Shown in pieces: positions 10,824 through 22,000 of a DNA stretch of 64,000 nucleotides. Where the stretch lies: contig CM024753.1 of assembly GCA_014218235.1 (NCBI GenBank), positions 185,728,348-185,792,347 of the forward strand. Reading direction: 5' to 3'. Positions within the stretch are counted from its first letter, which is position 1, and each line of letters begins with the position of its first letter. The notes beneath the pieces are model-generated. The model searched no databases and was not told where the DNA came from. It was given only the letters and a program-made list of their open reading frames with translations. The stretch comes from Colocasia esculenta. Lineage: Eukaryota > Streptophyta > Magnoliopsida > Alismatales > Araceae. A program made the position numbers and the translations under genes.

Positions 10824-11591
10824 TGTAAATGTGTTTTTTTTTTTTCAAAACACACCCCACAAAAAGATGATTAAAAAAAGAGAGAAGAATTTTAGGTAAG
10901 AAAGAAAACTAAAATACGTGGTTAGGAAAAAGAAAGAGAAGAAAACGTGCGTGTGTGCACAAGATGGAGTGTGATCGCCAGACACGCGTGGGTGTCGAAG
11001 GAAACATGCAAAGAAGAAAAGTGGGTACTTACCATCACCCGAAGATTGCGGTAGTGGTGTGCGGGTCCTTGTTACTTCTTCCATCGGCTGGCCGACGAAG
11101 AAGATTTAGCTCCAAATGAGGTTACCTTGCAAGAGAAAAACAACAAGAAAACACGTGACAAGATGATTAGACTATGAGGTGTAGTAAAAGCTCAAATCAA
11201 ATGAAGAGAAAAACATAAAGACTGGCATTAACACACCTTGTGGGGTGGTGTTAAACCCCTAAAAAGTGTGGGAAAGGATAAAATGATGTGTGTGTGTGTG
11301 GAAATAGTGTAATGAATGAAATGTGCTAAATGTAAGAGAATAAAAAGTGAAAGGGAAAAGAATGAGAAATGGCGATGTAGCCCGCTGTTTAGAGATGGAT
11401 GAAGAAGTGGACAGAGAGCTCCTCCCACCTCGCTCCAATGCGCGTGAAGAAGACGAGCGCGCCGAACTCTAAGAGAGGAAGATGTGGAATGACTTGAGTT
11501 GAGGGTGCTCCTCCTTGGCTTCGGAATTCGAGTCTCCAATCTGGCAGGGCTTCGCCGTAGTGTGTGTGTGTTGTTTAAAACAATGGCCTTG

Positions 11592-11606
11592 GGGGTCTAT
11601 TTATAG
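11592..11606 (-). promoter_or_regulatory. TATA box of the Tat LTR
   Basis: On the minus strand the sequence reads CCCTATAAATAGACCCCC, a strong plant TATA box followed about 30 bp later by an A/C-rich initiator region (ACAACACACACAC near 11565). It would start the sense transcript of the element. Confidence 0.7.
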
Positions 11607-11617
11607 GGAAAAATTGC

Positions 11618-12132
11618 TTAAATCAAGCCCGGTATAGTGGACGCCTATCTAATGAATCGCGTCCAACCAAAGCGCCGCGATTTATAAGATTCACTTGCTC
11701 TGATTAAACGTTGCCAAACATTGATTATGTCTATTTTTAGAATCGCGTCGGCAGTAGCCGCCGCGTTTCTAAACCTTCCGATTTGCGCCGATTCTTTGCT
11801 AAATATCGAAAATGGAAACAATGAATCACGTCCATCAAAGAGGACATGTTTTGGAATAGAATCGTTCTTCTAAGGGAAATCGATCTTCTTTAGAGGAAGG
11901 TTAGAAACGCATCCGACAAGCTGGATGCAATTCTAGTTAGCAACTAAATCCTTCTAAAAATGATTTTTGGAAATTGCCATAATTCGAAAATGGAAAATCT
12001 TAATCGCGACAACCTTCTTGGACGCGAATATAAACAGAGTAAGCACCAGAAAAGGAAGTGTGATACGCGTCAATTTTACCCACCGCGGATCATACAGCCT
12101 AAAAGGCATCCACTGTATTAGACACGAATAAC
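11618..12132. repeat. Palindromic unit array in Tat LTR U3
   Basis: Seven to eight dispersed imperfect palindromes of about 28-30 bp built as AATCGCGTCC, a variable centre, then GGACGCGATT. Clear units are at 11655-11683, 11741-11770, 11824-11851, 11904-11936, 12002-12031, 12062-12093 and 12105-12132. Arms are conserved and centres vary. They sit directly upstream of the TATA box. Confidence 0.75.
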
Positions 12133-12300
12133 TTAGGTTCAACAGACCCCTTTAGACTCCTTATAAAAATTCCTAAAAACCCTGAACAAATCTAAAAAAA
12201 TAGGAAAATCACTCAAGAGGTTAATTGAAGAGAGCCACTACGAGGCATTAGGGTGCAACATGAAATTTGCTCGATATGATGCCAAAATGGCGTGTCTACA

Positions 12301-13250
12301 GCTGCCTCGCCTTGGCGTCTGCTTTGTAAAGAAATGGAGCAAAGTGGCACAAAATGAAAGCAATGGAATGGGGTGAATGACGTGGAATGAAGTGGAGTGG
12401 CTGAAAAGTAGACACCAAGGTGTGATGAGACATGCCCCGACAACATATGACAGGAGTTGTTCCTCAATTCAAGGTGAAGCGGTTTGTAGAAAACCTCAGA
12501 AGAAAACTCAAGTCTGGGCGAAAGGGGAAAGGGTGTGTATGCGGGCACGAAAGGGAGAAAGATCAACTTCCAACGTTGGGGAAGTACCTAAGGACACAAT
12601 CCGTTAGGTTTCACCTTTGGGGGCATCTGCCACTGTCTTTGGTGGATCTTAGGGAAATAAGAGTGAATTGAAATAGGAACCCATGGCAATGAGTTTCTCA
12701 AGAGATGAACTCCAAACAACAACACAATGAACTGAGTACTTGACTTGGGGTGGAATATTTCACGTTAATTGTACTTGAGGAACAAGTGGTTCTCTTCAGT
12801 TAAAAACGAGAGTGATTATTCGAAATTATGCTCAAAATCCTACATGATGCATGCTGGGCTAAAAGAAAAAAGATTAAAATAAGAGAAAATATAAAGTAAT
12901 CAAGGATAATATTGCTACAGTGCTGAATTCAAGAGACCGGATGGAATCCATCGTCCTTCTGCAATGTAAGGCCTATCCTCAAGTCATAAGAATCCTCTAG
13001 AATCGTCATCATTTTTTAGCGGAGGGGAACTTAAATTTCAGATTCATCAGAGCCTCAAGGTCCTTGATGTGCTCTAATAGAGTATACCATATAGTAGATT
13101 GCAATATATACAATACTAGTGATGGCGATTGCCGAGGATTATCATGAATTGCACGGCAAACAATGGGTCCACATTCTGCGCTCACAAATCCATTAGCATT
13201 GACAAGCAACAAATAGTAAATAATGAAAATGTGAAAATAACATTACTTGA
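12301..13250. other. Non-coding interval between Tat LTR and antisense promoter
   Basis: No supported gene. It contains a segment with repeated TGGAATGA/GTGGAATG-like words near 12360-12410 and otherwise ordinary mixed sequence. It may include the polypurine tract of Tat B next to 12301. Confidence 0.4.
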
Positions 13251-13388
13251 AAATCGCGGCAAGTATACTGGACGTCGTTTACTGACATAAATCACGTCGA
13301 CTCAGTCGGATGCATTTTAACTTCACCTATCACAATGGAAGTCAGACTCAGCGCCTTGAATCGTGTCCACTGCATCAGACGCGATTTA
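13251..13388. repeat. Palindromic units upstream of the DUF7745-like gene
   Basis: Three units of the same family as in the LTR, at 13251-13280, 13290-13319 and 13358-13388. The last reads AATCGTGTCC, then ACTGCATCA, then GACGCGATTT. They lie 90-230 bp upstream of the TATA box at 13478. Confidence 0.75.
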
Positions 13389-13477
13389 GGCTTTCTATTC
13401 GAGACTTAATTTCCTTTCCTGTTTTCATCCTTTCCTCCCTTTGGGTGCTTGCCTCCGGGCTAATGCGAGTCAAGGGG

Positions 13478-13486
13478 TTATAAAAC
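13478..13486 (+). promoter_or_regulatory. TATA box of the DUF7745-like gene
   Basis: TTATAAAAC in the context GGGGTTATAAAACACCCC, 113 bp before the first ATG. The spacing suits a transcription start near 13510 and an 80-nt purine-rich leader. Confidence 0.65.
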
Positions 13487-13590
13487 ACCCCTCTTCATGT
13501 TCTCTTCATACATTGGAGCTCTCCAAAGTGCAGAATTCAAGTGATTGAAGCAAGAAGAGAAGGAGAAGAAGGAGAAGAAGCTTTGAAGCA

Positions 13591-15195
13591 ATGGAGCATG
13601 GTGATGCTCCCTCCTCCAAGAGGCCAAGAGTGGAGGGATTTCAAAGGCTTAGCCAAGTGGAGAGGCACATCTGCAAGTTGGTTCAGGCTAAATTGGTATG
13701 TGATTTTGGTTTCTTAGCATTGATTTGATGTGTTCTTGGTGTTCTTCATGACGTGCTTAACATGTTCTTGCTCTTCTTCTCTTTCAATTTTTCCTGTTTC
13801 TTTTCTTCTTCCTCTTCCTCTTCCTCTTCCAATGCTATGGCCGATCCATGTTCAACCCCTCATGACCCATGCGCCATCCTCATGCATCATGCGCCCTTCT
13901 CTCATGGCCAATACTACCCATGTACACGACCATGTCATCCATGCACATGCCTACCCATGCCGCAGGACTATCCCCTTTTCCCGGGAAACCGGCGTTATAT
14001 GCGCCTCCCACGGCTTCAAAAGCTTACCTCCACCATTAGTCTCGACATGACCAATATCCTTAAGAAGTGGGGGATCAATAATCTTGCTGTCCACGCCAAG
14101 AGATATCATGAAATCCACCTTGACTGGGTGGCTCTGGGGGCATTAGTTGAACTTTGGCATCCCCAAACCCATACCTTCCTCTTCAAGATTTTTGAGGCCA
14201 CTATCCTACTGGAAGAGGTTGAGTTGTTGCTAGGTTTGAAGCGAATGAAGCAAGGGGAAGAGGACGAAATGGCGATCATGCCGAGCAGCTATACGAGCAA
14301 GGTGGTGCTTGAAGACTTCATGGACGCAAGGGTGGCTCAAGACATCCGTGCCGACAAAGGTATAAATTTCCAAAAACTAGCAACCTGGACAATGAAAGAG
14401 GTACCCAAGGCAGAGACTGGTGAGAGGCTGGAGCAAGTGATGAGGGGATTCGCCATCTGCGTTGTGAGCGCACTTCTCTTCCCCTCAATTGATAATATCT
14501 TGGAGGAGGATCAGTTAAGCGTGGTATGTGGCATCTGGGAGGGCGAGAGATTGGGACCGACGGTGCTATCTTTTCTCTACAGTGGACTGATGGCAACGAG
14601 CTTGGGTAGGCCTCCTTACGGTTCCATGTTATTACTCACTTGCTGGACTGACCTGCATTTTAAGTTTGATCTAAGCAATGAAGTTGCTAGCTCGTCCCGT
14701 ATCTTCTCCAAGAGTCTGCTCAAGCACTTGGACCATTTGGTTGGTCTGGGAGGGCACGTGGCTAACCGAGTGCCACAACTCAAGACGTGGGCAGATTGGC
14801 GTGACCACTTCCGAAGCATGCCCAAGAACGCCTTTACTTGTATTCTGGCACCTCTTCTTACCAGGGACCTGCGGACAAGGCTAGAACCCGGTGTGGACTT
14901 GCGGCTGATCAATACGTCTGAGTTCGTGCTTTACAACCCACACTGCTGCCTCCCTCAACTGGGGCTTCTGCGGCGCAACTTTGAAGGACTGTCTCACCTT
15001 TCACCAATCAAGAGGTGGGAAATCGAAAGGAACAATGATGGTGAGGAGGCGGACACAATTAAGGCATTGTGGAAGGTCTACTCCTACAGGAAGCCGGTCC
15101 TAAATGTGGAGGAGGTGGAAGATGATTGGATGGCATATGTAAGGGAACTTGGAAAAATTTGGCCCAAGGTGGCCGTTTGTAAACGCCGAAATTAA
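13591..15195 (+). CDS. DUF7745-like (PMD-related) antisense gene of Tat B, two exons
   Basis: Exon 1 is 13591-13695 (35 codons, starting MEHGDAPSSKRPRVEG with a basic nuclear-signal-like patch), followed by GTATGT. The intron ends CCGCAG at 13965. Exon 2 is 13966-15195, phase 0, giving 444 residues without interruption. A core at about residues 60-125 (LKKWGINNL, LVELWHPQTHTFLF, EEVELLLGL) has the pattern I associate with the DUF7745 family, a relative of the plant mobile domain common in repetitive plant genes; no catalytic motif is visible. The long ORF beginning at 13753 reads through the intron and its first 71 codons are probably not coding. It lies antisense to Tat pol with its own TATA box. 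It is the only multi-hundred-residue retroelement-associated ORF here without a lesion. Function unknown. Confidence 0.7.
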
Positions 15196-15701
15196 ATCCT
15201 CAGCAAGAAATATATTGCGTCCTTTACACGGCCAAATTGCACCCTCATATGTGATTATATCATCCAAACAGCCTGAATTTTCTCCTCAAAAATAGTCCTC
15301 GGGTGAGCATTCTGAATCGCGTCCGATATAGACGCCGCCTTTATCCTATTGATCCACGTCCAACTTCGGCGACGCCTTTCAATTTAATCACGTCCTCTGA
15401 CCCCGACGCGTTTCAATTGTACTTTAAAATTTTGAAAATCATGTGCCTTAGAGTCTATGTCGGGGTAATGATGACTTATGAATTGCGTCGACGGTCCCCG
15501 ACGCATTTAAAATGGATGGTTCAAATTAGCGTTGACTATACCGGACGTGATTTCTCACCTTGCCGGAGGCTACAAAACACCCTGAGGGCACGACCTTCTC
15601 CCCCTTTCGACTCTCGGAGCTCTCACACTCTCATCTCTCTCACTCTCTCGACTCTATCTTTCCCACTTTAGCTCCCTCTTTTTCTCCCTCTCTGCACCCC
15701 G
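15196..15701 (+). promoter_or_regulatory. Promoter region of the PMD gene with palindromic array
   Basis: Palindromic units of the AATCGCGTCC / GGACGCGATT family lie at 15314-15342, 15354-15383, 15386-15418, 15480-15510 and 15527-15553. A weak TATA-like box, GCTACAAAACACCC, follows at about 15570-15582, resembling the GTTATAAAACACCC of the neighbouring gene. A CT-rich leader (15590-15690) leads to the ATG at 15702. Confidence 0.6.
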
Positions 15702-16651
15702 ATGATGAAGAAGACGGCGGTGGCCAAGCGGCGTCGCGGCGAGGGTTCGTCGGCGACGGAGGAGACGGCGATGGTGGAAACCCCGGGGTCGGAGGCGAGC
15801 GTGATGGTGGCGAAATTATTGGCCGCTCCCCGTGAACTCACAGTGGTAATGGAAGAACCGGCGCCGACGGCTGAGGAAGGTGGTGCGGCGGCAATGGAGG
15901 AAGAGGAAGAAGGGGAAGAAGCGAGGAGGTGGAGGGGAGGACGCCTTGGTCGTGAAGCTCCCCCACGGCCAGATTCGGTAAGTACCCCGAAACCTTGAAC
16001 TCTTTGATTTGAGGTAGGAAGATGAGGGTAAGGTGATATCGGCGCCAGAGAGGGTGACAGAGTGAATCGCATCGACTTCAGTCGACGCGCTTCATGATGC
16101 TAAATCGTGAAACGCGGCCAACACATCGGACACGTTTCAAGCTGAACCGCGGCCACTGTGTTGGACGTGATTCAAAGAGTTGTCCGAGAGGGGAAGATCT
16201 AGCCTATTTTGCATAGTTATCATCTTTTAATCGTGTGCTAACTTGTGTGTGCTTTGTGTAGGGGATCATGAAGCCGAGGACTCAGTGGCCCCTTGTGTTG
16301 GCAGCGTATCAGGGGCTCCTGAACTTCCAGAGGGAGAGAGTCCGGGAGATGGGGTTCGGGCCGATCTTGGAGATCGAGCCCTTTTATGTCAATAGCCCCC
16401 TGATATAGGCATTGAGAGAGAGGTGGGACCGGCTCAGCAGGGCATTCCTCTTCCCATGGGGGCACATGGTGCCGAGCCTGGAGGACGTGATGCGGATCAC
16501 GGGGCTCAGAGTGGACGGGGAGGCGGTGACAGGGGTCACCTACGCCGACTACAAAGAGTTTACACAGGACCTGCTGGGGCTGGAGCCCAAGGGTGAGGAT
16601 GAGCTCGGTGACCGGAGGATGGTCGACCGAGTAGAGTTGCTGGAGAGTTTG
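15702..16651 (+). pseudogene. PMD/coiled-coil gene of Tat B, 5' part (exons 1-2)
   Basis: Exon 1 (15702-15977) encodes 92 residues, basic at the start (MMKKTAVAKRRRGEG) and then Glu/Ala-rich, and is followed by a consensus GTAAGT. Exon 2 starts at 16262 after TGTGTAG and holds the first half of a plant mobile domain (ALRERWDRLSRAFLFPWGHM, VPSLEDVMRITGLRVDGEAV). TAG at 16406-16408 stands where Gln is usual. Exon 2 is broken at 16651 by Tekay element 1 and resumes in the same frame at 26080. Intron 1 (15978-16261) carries three more palindromic units at 16064-16093, 16110-16138 and 16145-16175. PMD proteins are linked to silencing and meristem maintenance in host MAIN/MAIL genes, but their role in transposons is not established. 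Confidence 0.8.
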
Positions 16652-18922
16652 TGCAACATCGCATGCTTTTCAGATCCTTATGGATCATGTGTGTATTGGT
16701 TGTGGTGGCCATTGTGAGGCCAGTGTGGTTTGGTCGTATGGTGTGTGCAGGTGTGGTGCAGGTTTGGTCCTGAGATAAAATAGGACCTGCTGCAGTTGAG
16801 TAGGGGTTGACGGCCAAGTGTGGTCATTGACTGATTGGCGTCTATGTATATTGACGTTTACTATATGAACTTGGCGACAAGGGATATGGACGTCTAGCCT
16901 TGGCGGTCTGATTGGAGACAGCCTTGTTGACACCAACCTGTGCGACCTGCAGAATATAGTCTACCCGAAAGCAGTTCCCTCATTCCATTCTCCCTCTCCC
17001 TTGCCCTGATTTCATGCCCTTGCTTCCCCAATGCTTCCAATGGTTGCGGAAGGTTAGTTGGAAGATCGTGGAATGTGAGGTGGTGACGAATCGGCCAAGG
17101 AAACGCCGAACCGTGGTACAATTGTCGTAGGAGCTCGCGGAGGATTCGGTGTGGATCGGGAGAATTTAGGAGGTTTAAGTGCGTATTGAGGTAGGGAATG
17201 ATCCCTTTAGTTCCTATAGGTTGTGATAATGCAATTGGAAAACATGAATCTGCATGATAATTGTGTTTTCAGGTAATGGTATCCATGTGGGGTACATGGG
17301 TGGTTTGAGCAATTTAACAATAGAAACATGTCGTTTTGAGTTAACTAGAATTCATGCATGTTAGAGGAAGTGTTTCTTCGCGTTTTCCCACTGGTTTTAG
17401 GGCTGAGGACACTTTTGGAGTCGGCCTAGGGTTTCTGTGAGAACTGGTAGTCGAGGAGCTTGGCGTCAACATCGTTTGACGCCAGGTTCTTCAGCTAGGA
17501 GCTTAACGGCTAGATATCTTGTCGTTTACATCCCATCGACGGCAGTCGATGTTGCCGCCAGCATGCTTTTGGTTTAAATATTGATATATTGAATATTTAT
17601 TGATATCGAGCGGTGCAACGATAATTATGGTACACCTAGTGCTCGTGGTTTTGAGACTAGCATACTGGGTACGCAGTTGGTTGGTTCTTTACGTGTTTAC
17701 ATGGTGTTCACGTGTAGTGGACTACTAATGCACGCGGTTTACGTGAGTCTTCACGTGGTTTGTGTGACGTGCACGTGGTTTTGTGTACGTGGCAAGTAGT
17801 ACGACGCCTACCATGGTTACCTCTCTAGTTGGGTGCCCCAGGTTCTTTGTGAGCCAGGCTGTTAGCTCGGGGCTTTGTCCCGGTACTTGTGTTGTACCGT
17901 CGAGGTATGTGTCGTCTGACCTGGACACCCTCACTCCTGTGTTTGAGTTGTACGTCCGACTGAGGGAAAGACGATAGTGGGACAGTGACACTTGTGTTTG
18001 TCTTTAGTCACTTGTAGCGCGCTCGTAGTTGGGGTTACTGACACCAGTAGTCGACACTGGTCCCCAGCTAGTCCTTTTCCAGTGCCTCACTCTAGAGGGC
18101 CCAGGCCAGGGTCTCCAGAGGTGTCAGGCATGGGCCTGCGAACGTGTGGTCCGCAGGTGGTGGTGTTTAGTTGGTCTCCACAGTTTCTTGACCTTTTCAC
18201 GTAGAGCGGCAGCTGGACCTTTCATCTGTGGCTGCGAGACTGAGAGGTAGACCTGTGTTAGCTTGTTCGAGTCAGTCTCTGGTGTCGCGAACCAGTTCAC
18301 GTGACTCGTGTTTGGCTGTCTCTACTTTACCTTGTACACCTGTACTGATTTGCCGTTTAATTATTACTGTTGTTTTTCATAGTCGGCAGACGGTGAGTAC
18401 TTTTACAGCTTTCATATTCTGCTTAGCTGTTCTATAAATTTTGGTACTGTTTACTATTTTTGTACTTATGTTTTTGGTTTGCTCGGTTTTGGGGGAGTTC
18501 CCTACTGAGCCAGTGACTAGCGAGGCTCACCCCTACCCCCACAGGTGAGAGCGAGGAGGACGTTTCTCGACCGTCGTCCAGTTCAGAGCCGCGTCGTAGC
18601 GGTGCAGGGTCAGTACCTTCAGCTGTGTAGTAGCAGCTCCAATAGTGTAATCTCAGTAGTGCAGTGTAATAGCAGCAGACTAGTTAGTTGTTTACTTTCT
18701 TCAGTTGTACCTCGGGGTATGCCCCAGGCTCTTGTATTTTCTTTCAGTTTTGTGGAAATATGGCTATGTAAACTTGTGAAATATATATAAAATGGTGTGT
18801 TCCTTTTGTTTACACGGACTGTGGTTTGGTATCCCTTGCGAGGCTGCGACCCGTTCGCGGGAGGCGGACTCGGATCAAGTACGTTATCGGTTTAACGGGC
18901 TTGGTCGAGGTGTTCCGTCACT
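16652..18922 (+). mobile_element. Tekay 1 5' LTR
   Basis: About 2271 bp, matching 23801-26074 along its length with scattered substitutions. It contains an ACGTG cluster (17691-17793), a GGCGTC...GACGCC hairpin (17460-17485), and a probable TATA box TATATATAAAATGG near 18781-18794, about 110 bp from the end. It is followed after GT by the primer site. Confidence 0.95.
17691..17793. promoter_or_regulatory. ACGTG (G-box/ABRE-like) cluster in Tekay 1 LTR
   Basis: Seven ACGTG cores in about 105 bp, including two or more full CACGTG G-boxes (TTCACGTGGT, GTGCACGTGG). The cluster is kept in the 3' LTR at 24839-24941. Such cores are the usual sites of plant bZIP and bHLH factors; actual regulation is inferred. 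Confidence 0.6.
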
Positions 18923-18924
18923 GT

Positions 18925-18936
18925 TGGTATCAGAGC
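18925..18936 (+). other. Tekay 1 primer binding site
   Basis: TGGTATCAGAGC, complementary to the 3' end of plant initiator tRNA-Met, two bases after the LTR. Confidence 0.9.
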
Positions 18937-19074
18937 AATGTCCGTGTTAATATAAGGGAACTGGAAAGATACATAGCCTTATTTCGGTCTTTGTACACTA
19001 CTTGTAGGGGCCCTGGTTTCTGATAATTTGTTGTTTTGTTTTTGTTTGGTGTTTTGTTTATGTAGAAATTTGAA

Positions 19075-22000
19075 ATGGCTGATAGAAGAGATTGGGGTGG
19101 TGGAGGAGATGATCCAGAGGAGAGCACTCAGCGTATGATAGAGAGGATCTGGGAGAGCCTCACTGATATCTAAAGGAGGATGGATCAGTCAGCGCCAGTA
19201 CCATCGGTTGTAGTGCCACCTGGGGATGGAGAGACTGTACCTATTTCTCCAGTCCCGCCAGGAGTAGAGGTTCCTTTTGTAGCACCTGTGCCACCACCAC
19301 CACCAGTGTTATTAGCAGAGGAACCAGTGATGCAAGTTGAGAAGTTTCTGAGATTGCAGCCGCTTACTTATTCAGGAGGGCCAAATCCAGATACAGCGGA
19401 ACATTGGGTCCATGAGATTGAAAGAGTCTTTGCGACCATGAGATGTCCGACAGCAGATAAAGTTGTGCTAGCTGCCTATCAGTTGAGGGGTTTTGCATTA
19501 GAATGGTGGCGATTGAAGATGCAGACCACCTTTGCAGGCAGGACAAAAGAGGCTATTACTTGGTCGGAATTTCTTGATGTATTTAATGATACATTCTTTC
19601 CGATTCAAGTGCAGCAAGTAAAGAGAGAGCAGTTTCAGACACTCCAGCAAGGTAACTCTTCAGTTTTAGAGTACCAAATGAGGTTTATGGCGCTTAGCCG
19701 ATATGCACCTTATGTAGTATCAGATAATAATATGATAGTTGAGTATTTCATTAGAGGTTTGAGAGTAGAGTTGCAGGATGCAATAGTACCTCTCATGTGT
19801 AAAACAGTGGAAGAAGCAGCTCAGAGGGCAGCTACGTTGGAAAGATCTATTCGGACTCGTCAGGTGGGCGAGTCAGGCTCAGGTAGTTTTCGGCTACCAC
19901 ACCAGTCAGTGGGTGCGAGTAAGGGTAAAGCACCAGCAGGACCTTCTTCATCAGGCTTTGGTAAATGGGGTCAGAAATTGAAGCAAGCATTTAAAGGTAA
20001 AGGAAGAGGATGGGGAGGTCGTCAGCAATTTCAGCAAGGTCGTGGTAGGCCAGAGGTGGAGGAGTCGCAGCAGAGTACTGCCAGGCAGTCCATTATTCCA
20101 CCAGGATATAGATGTTACAATTGCAATCAGCCGGGACATTTGATCCGTAATTGCCCCTATCCAAGAGAGTATGGGTATGGAAGAGGTGTGCAATAGCAGC
20201 AGCCTCAGCAGTTTCAGCAGCCACAGGTAGGTCGTGGCAGAGGAGCACCGCAGCAGCGAGGAAGAGGCCAGGTTATGGCTATCACCCGAGCCCAAGCGGA
20301 GGCATCGAATATGATAGAAGGTACTTTACCTCTTTATGATTATTCAGCAAGAGTTTTATTTGATTCGGGTGCCTCTCATTCTTTCATTTCCGAAGAATTT
20401 CTGGATTGCCTGACTCATCCTTTAGAAGAAAAGCCTTGTGAGTTAGTAGTGGAGGTTCCCTCGGGTGAGTTCCTGCTCACTTCGAGCTATATAGATAAAG
20501 CTCTTGTTATGATTGAAGGGAACCAGATGCCGGGTCGGTTATATGCCCTGCAGTTGACAAATTATGATATTATTTTGGGTATGGATTGGCTTGAGACTTA
20601 TGGAGCAATGTTAGATTGCAGAAAGAAAAAGATCAGATTTTGTCATCATAATGGTGCAGTATTTGAATATCAAGGTATGCCTTTTTATACCTCTAAGTTT
20701 CTAATTTCTGCAATTAGAGCTAGAAAGTTGATAAATGCTGGATGTGTGGCTTATTTAGCCTCGGTAAGTCTGGTAGAAGCAAATTTGTCAGTGGAAGCAG
20801 TTCCCGTGGTTAGGGAATTTGCTGATATTTTTCCTGAAGATTTGCCTGGTTTAGCTCTACATAGAGAGGTGGACTTTACTATTGAGTTGCTGCCAGGTAC
20901 CATGCCGATCTCTAAAGCTCCATATCAGATGGCACCAACAGAACTTAAAGAATTGAAAAAGCAATTAGAAGAGTTGTTGTATAAAGGGTTCATTAGACCA
21001 AGTCATTCCCCGTGGGGAGTGCCAGTGTTGTTTGTGAAAAAGAAAGATGGAAGTTTTCGTATATGTATTGATTATAGAAAGTTGAATGATGTGACCATTA
21101 AGAATAAGTACATGTTGCCAAGGATAGATGATCTGTTTGATCAGCTGCAATCAGCAAAGTATTTTCTAAAATTGATTTGAGGTCTGGGTACCATCAGTTG
21201 AGAATTAAAGAGGAGGATATAGATAAAACAACTTTTAGAACCAGATATGGTCACTATGAGTTTGTGGTTATGCCATTTGGGCTGACTAATGCTCCTGTAG
21301 GTTTTATGGATCTGATGAATAGAATTTTTCATCCATATTTGGACCAATTCATTGTGGTCTTTATTGATGATATTCTGATTTATTCAGCATCTGAAGAAGA
21401 GCTTGCAGCTCATTTGAGGTTTACCATGCAGTTGTTAAGGGATAACCAGTTATTTGCCAAATTCAGTAAGTGTGAATTTTGGCTGAAAGAAATTCAATTT
21501 CTGGGTCATGTCATCTCAGCTAAAGGAGTAGCAGTGGACCCAAGTAAAGTGGAAGCAGTGATGAAATGGGAAGTGCCTAAGACAATCACTGAGATTAGAA
21601 GTTTTCTGGGATTGGCAGGTTATTATAGGCACTTTATACAAGATTTTTCTAAGATTGCGGCACCTATGACCAAGTTGACCAGAAAAGGTGTGCCATTCGT
21701 GTGGTCCGGTGAATGTCAGAAAAGTTTTATGGAATTGAAGAGAAGGCTTACAACAGCACCCATATTGACATTACCGGCAGGAAGTGGTGGTTTTGTGGTA
21801 TATGAAGATGCTTCAAGGAGAGGACTTGGTGTAGTGCTTATGCAGCATGGCAAAGTGGTAGCTTATGCGTCCAGGCAATTGAAGCCGCTAGAGGAGAATT
21901 ACCCCACTCATGATTTGGAATTGGCAGCAGTTGTGTTTGTTTTGAAAATATGGAGGCATTATCTGTATGGTGAGAGATTTGAGATCTTTACAGATCATAA

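Larger units (their letters stand above)
10824..12300 (-). mobile_element. Tat B 3' LTR (about 1.48 kb)
   Basis: On the minus strand it begins TGTAGACACG and ends CACATTTACA. It parallels the solo LTR at 30641-32141 in length, in TATA position (about 700 bp from the start) and in matching stretches, for example 11226-11290 with 31100-31160 and 11075-11140 with 30960-31040. The candidate 5-bp target copy is GTCAT at 10819-10823; its partner would be at the missing 5' end. Sequence just outside 12300 reads AAGGCGAGGCAGC on the minus strand, a possible polypurine tract. U3 (12300 to about 11610) holds the palindrome array. Confidence 0.7.
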
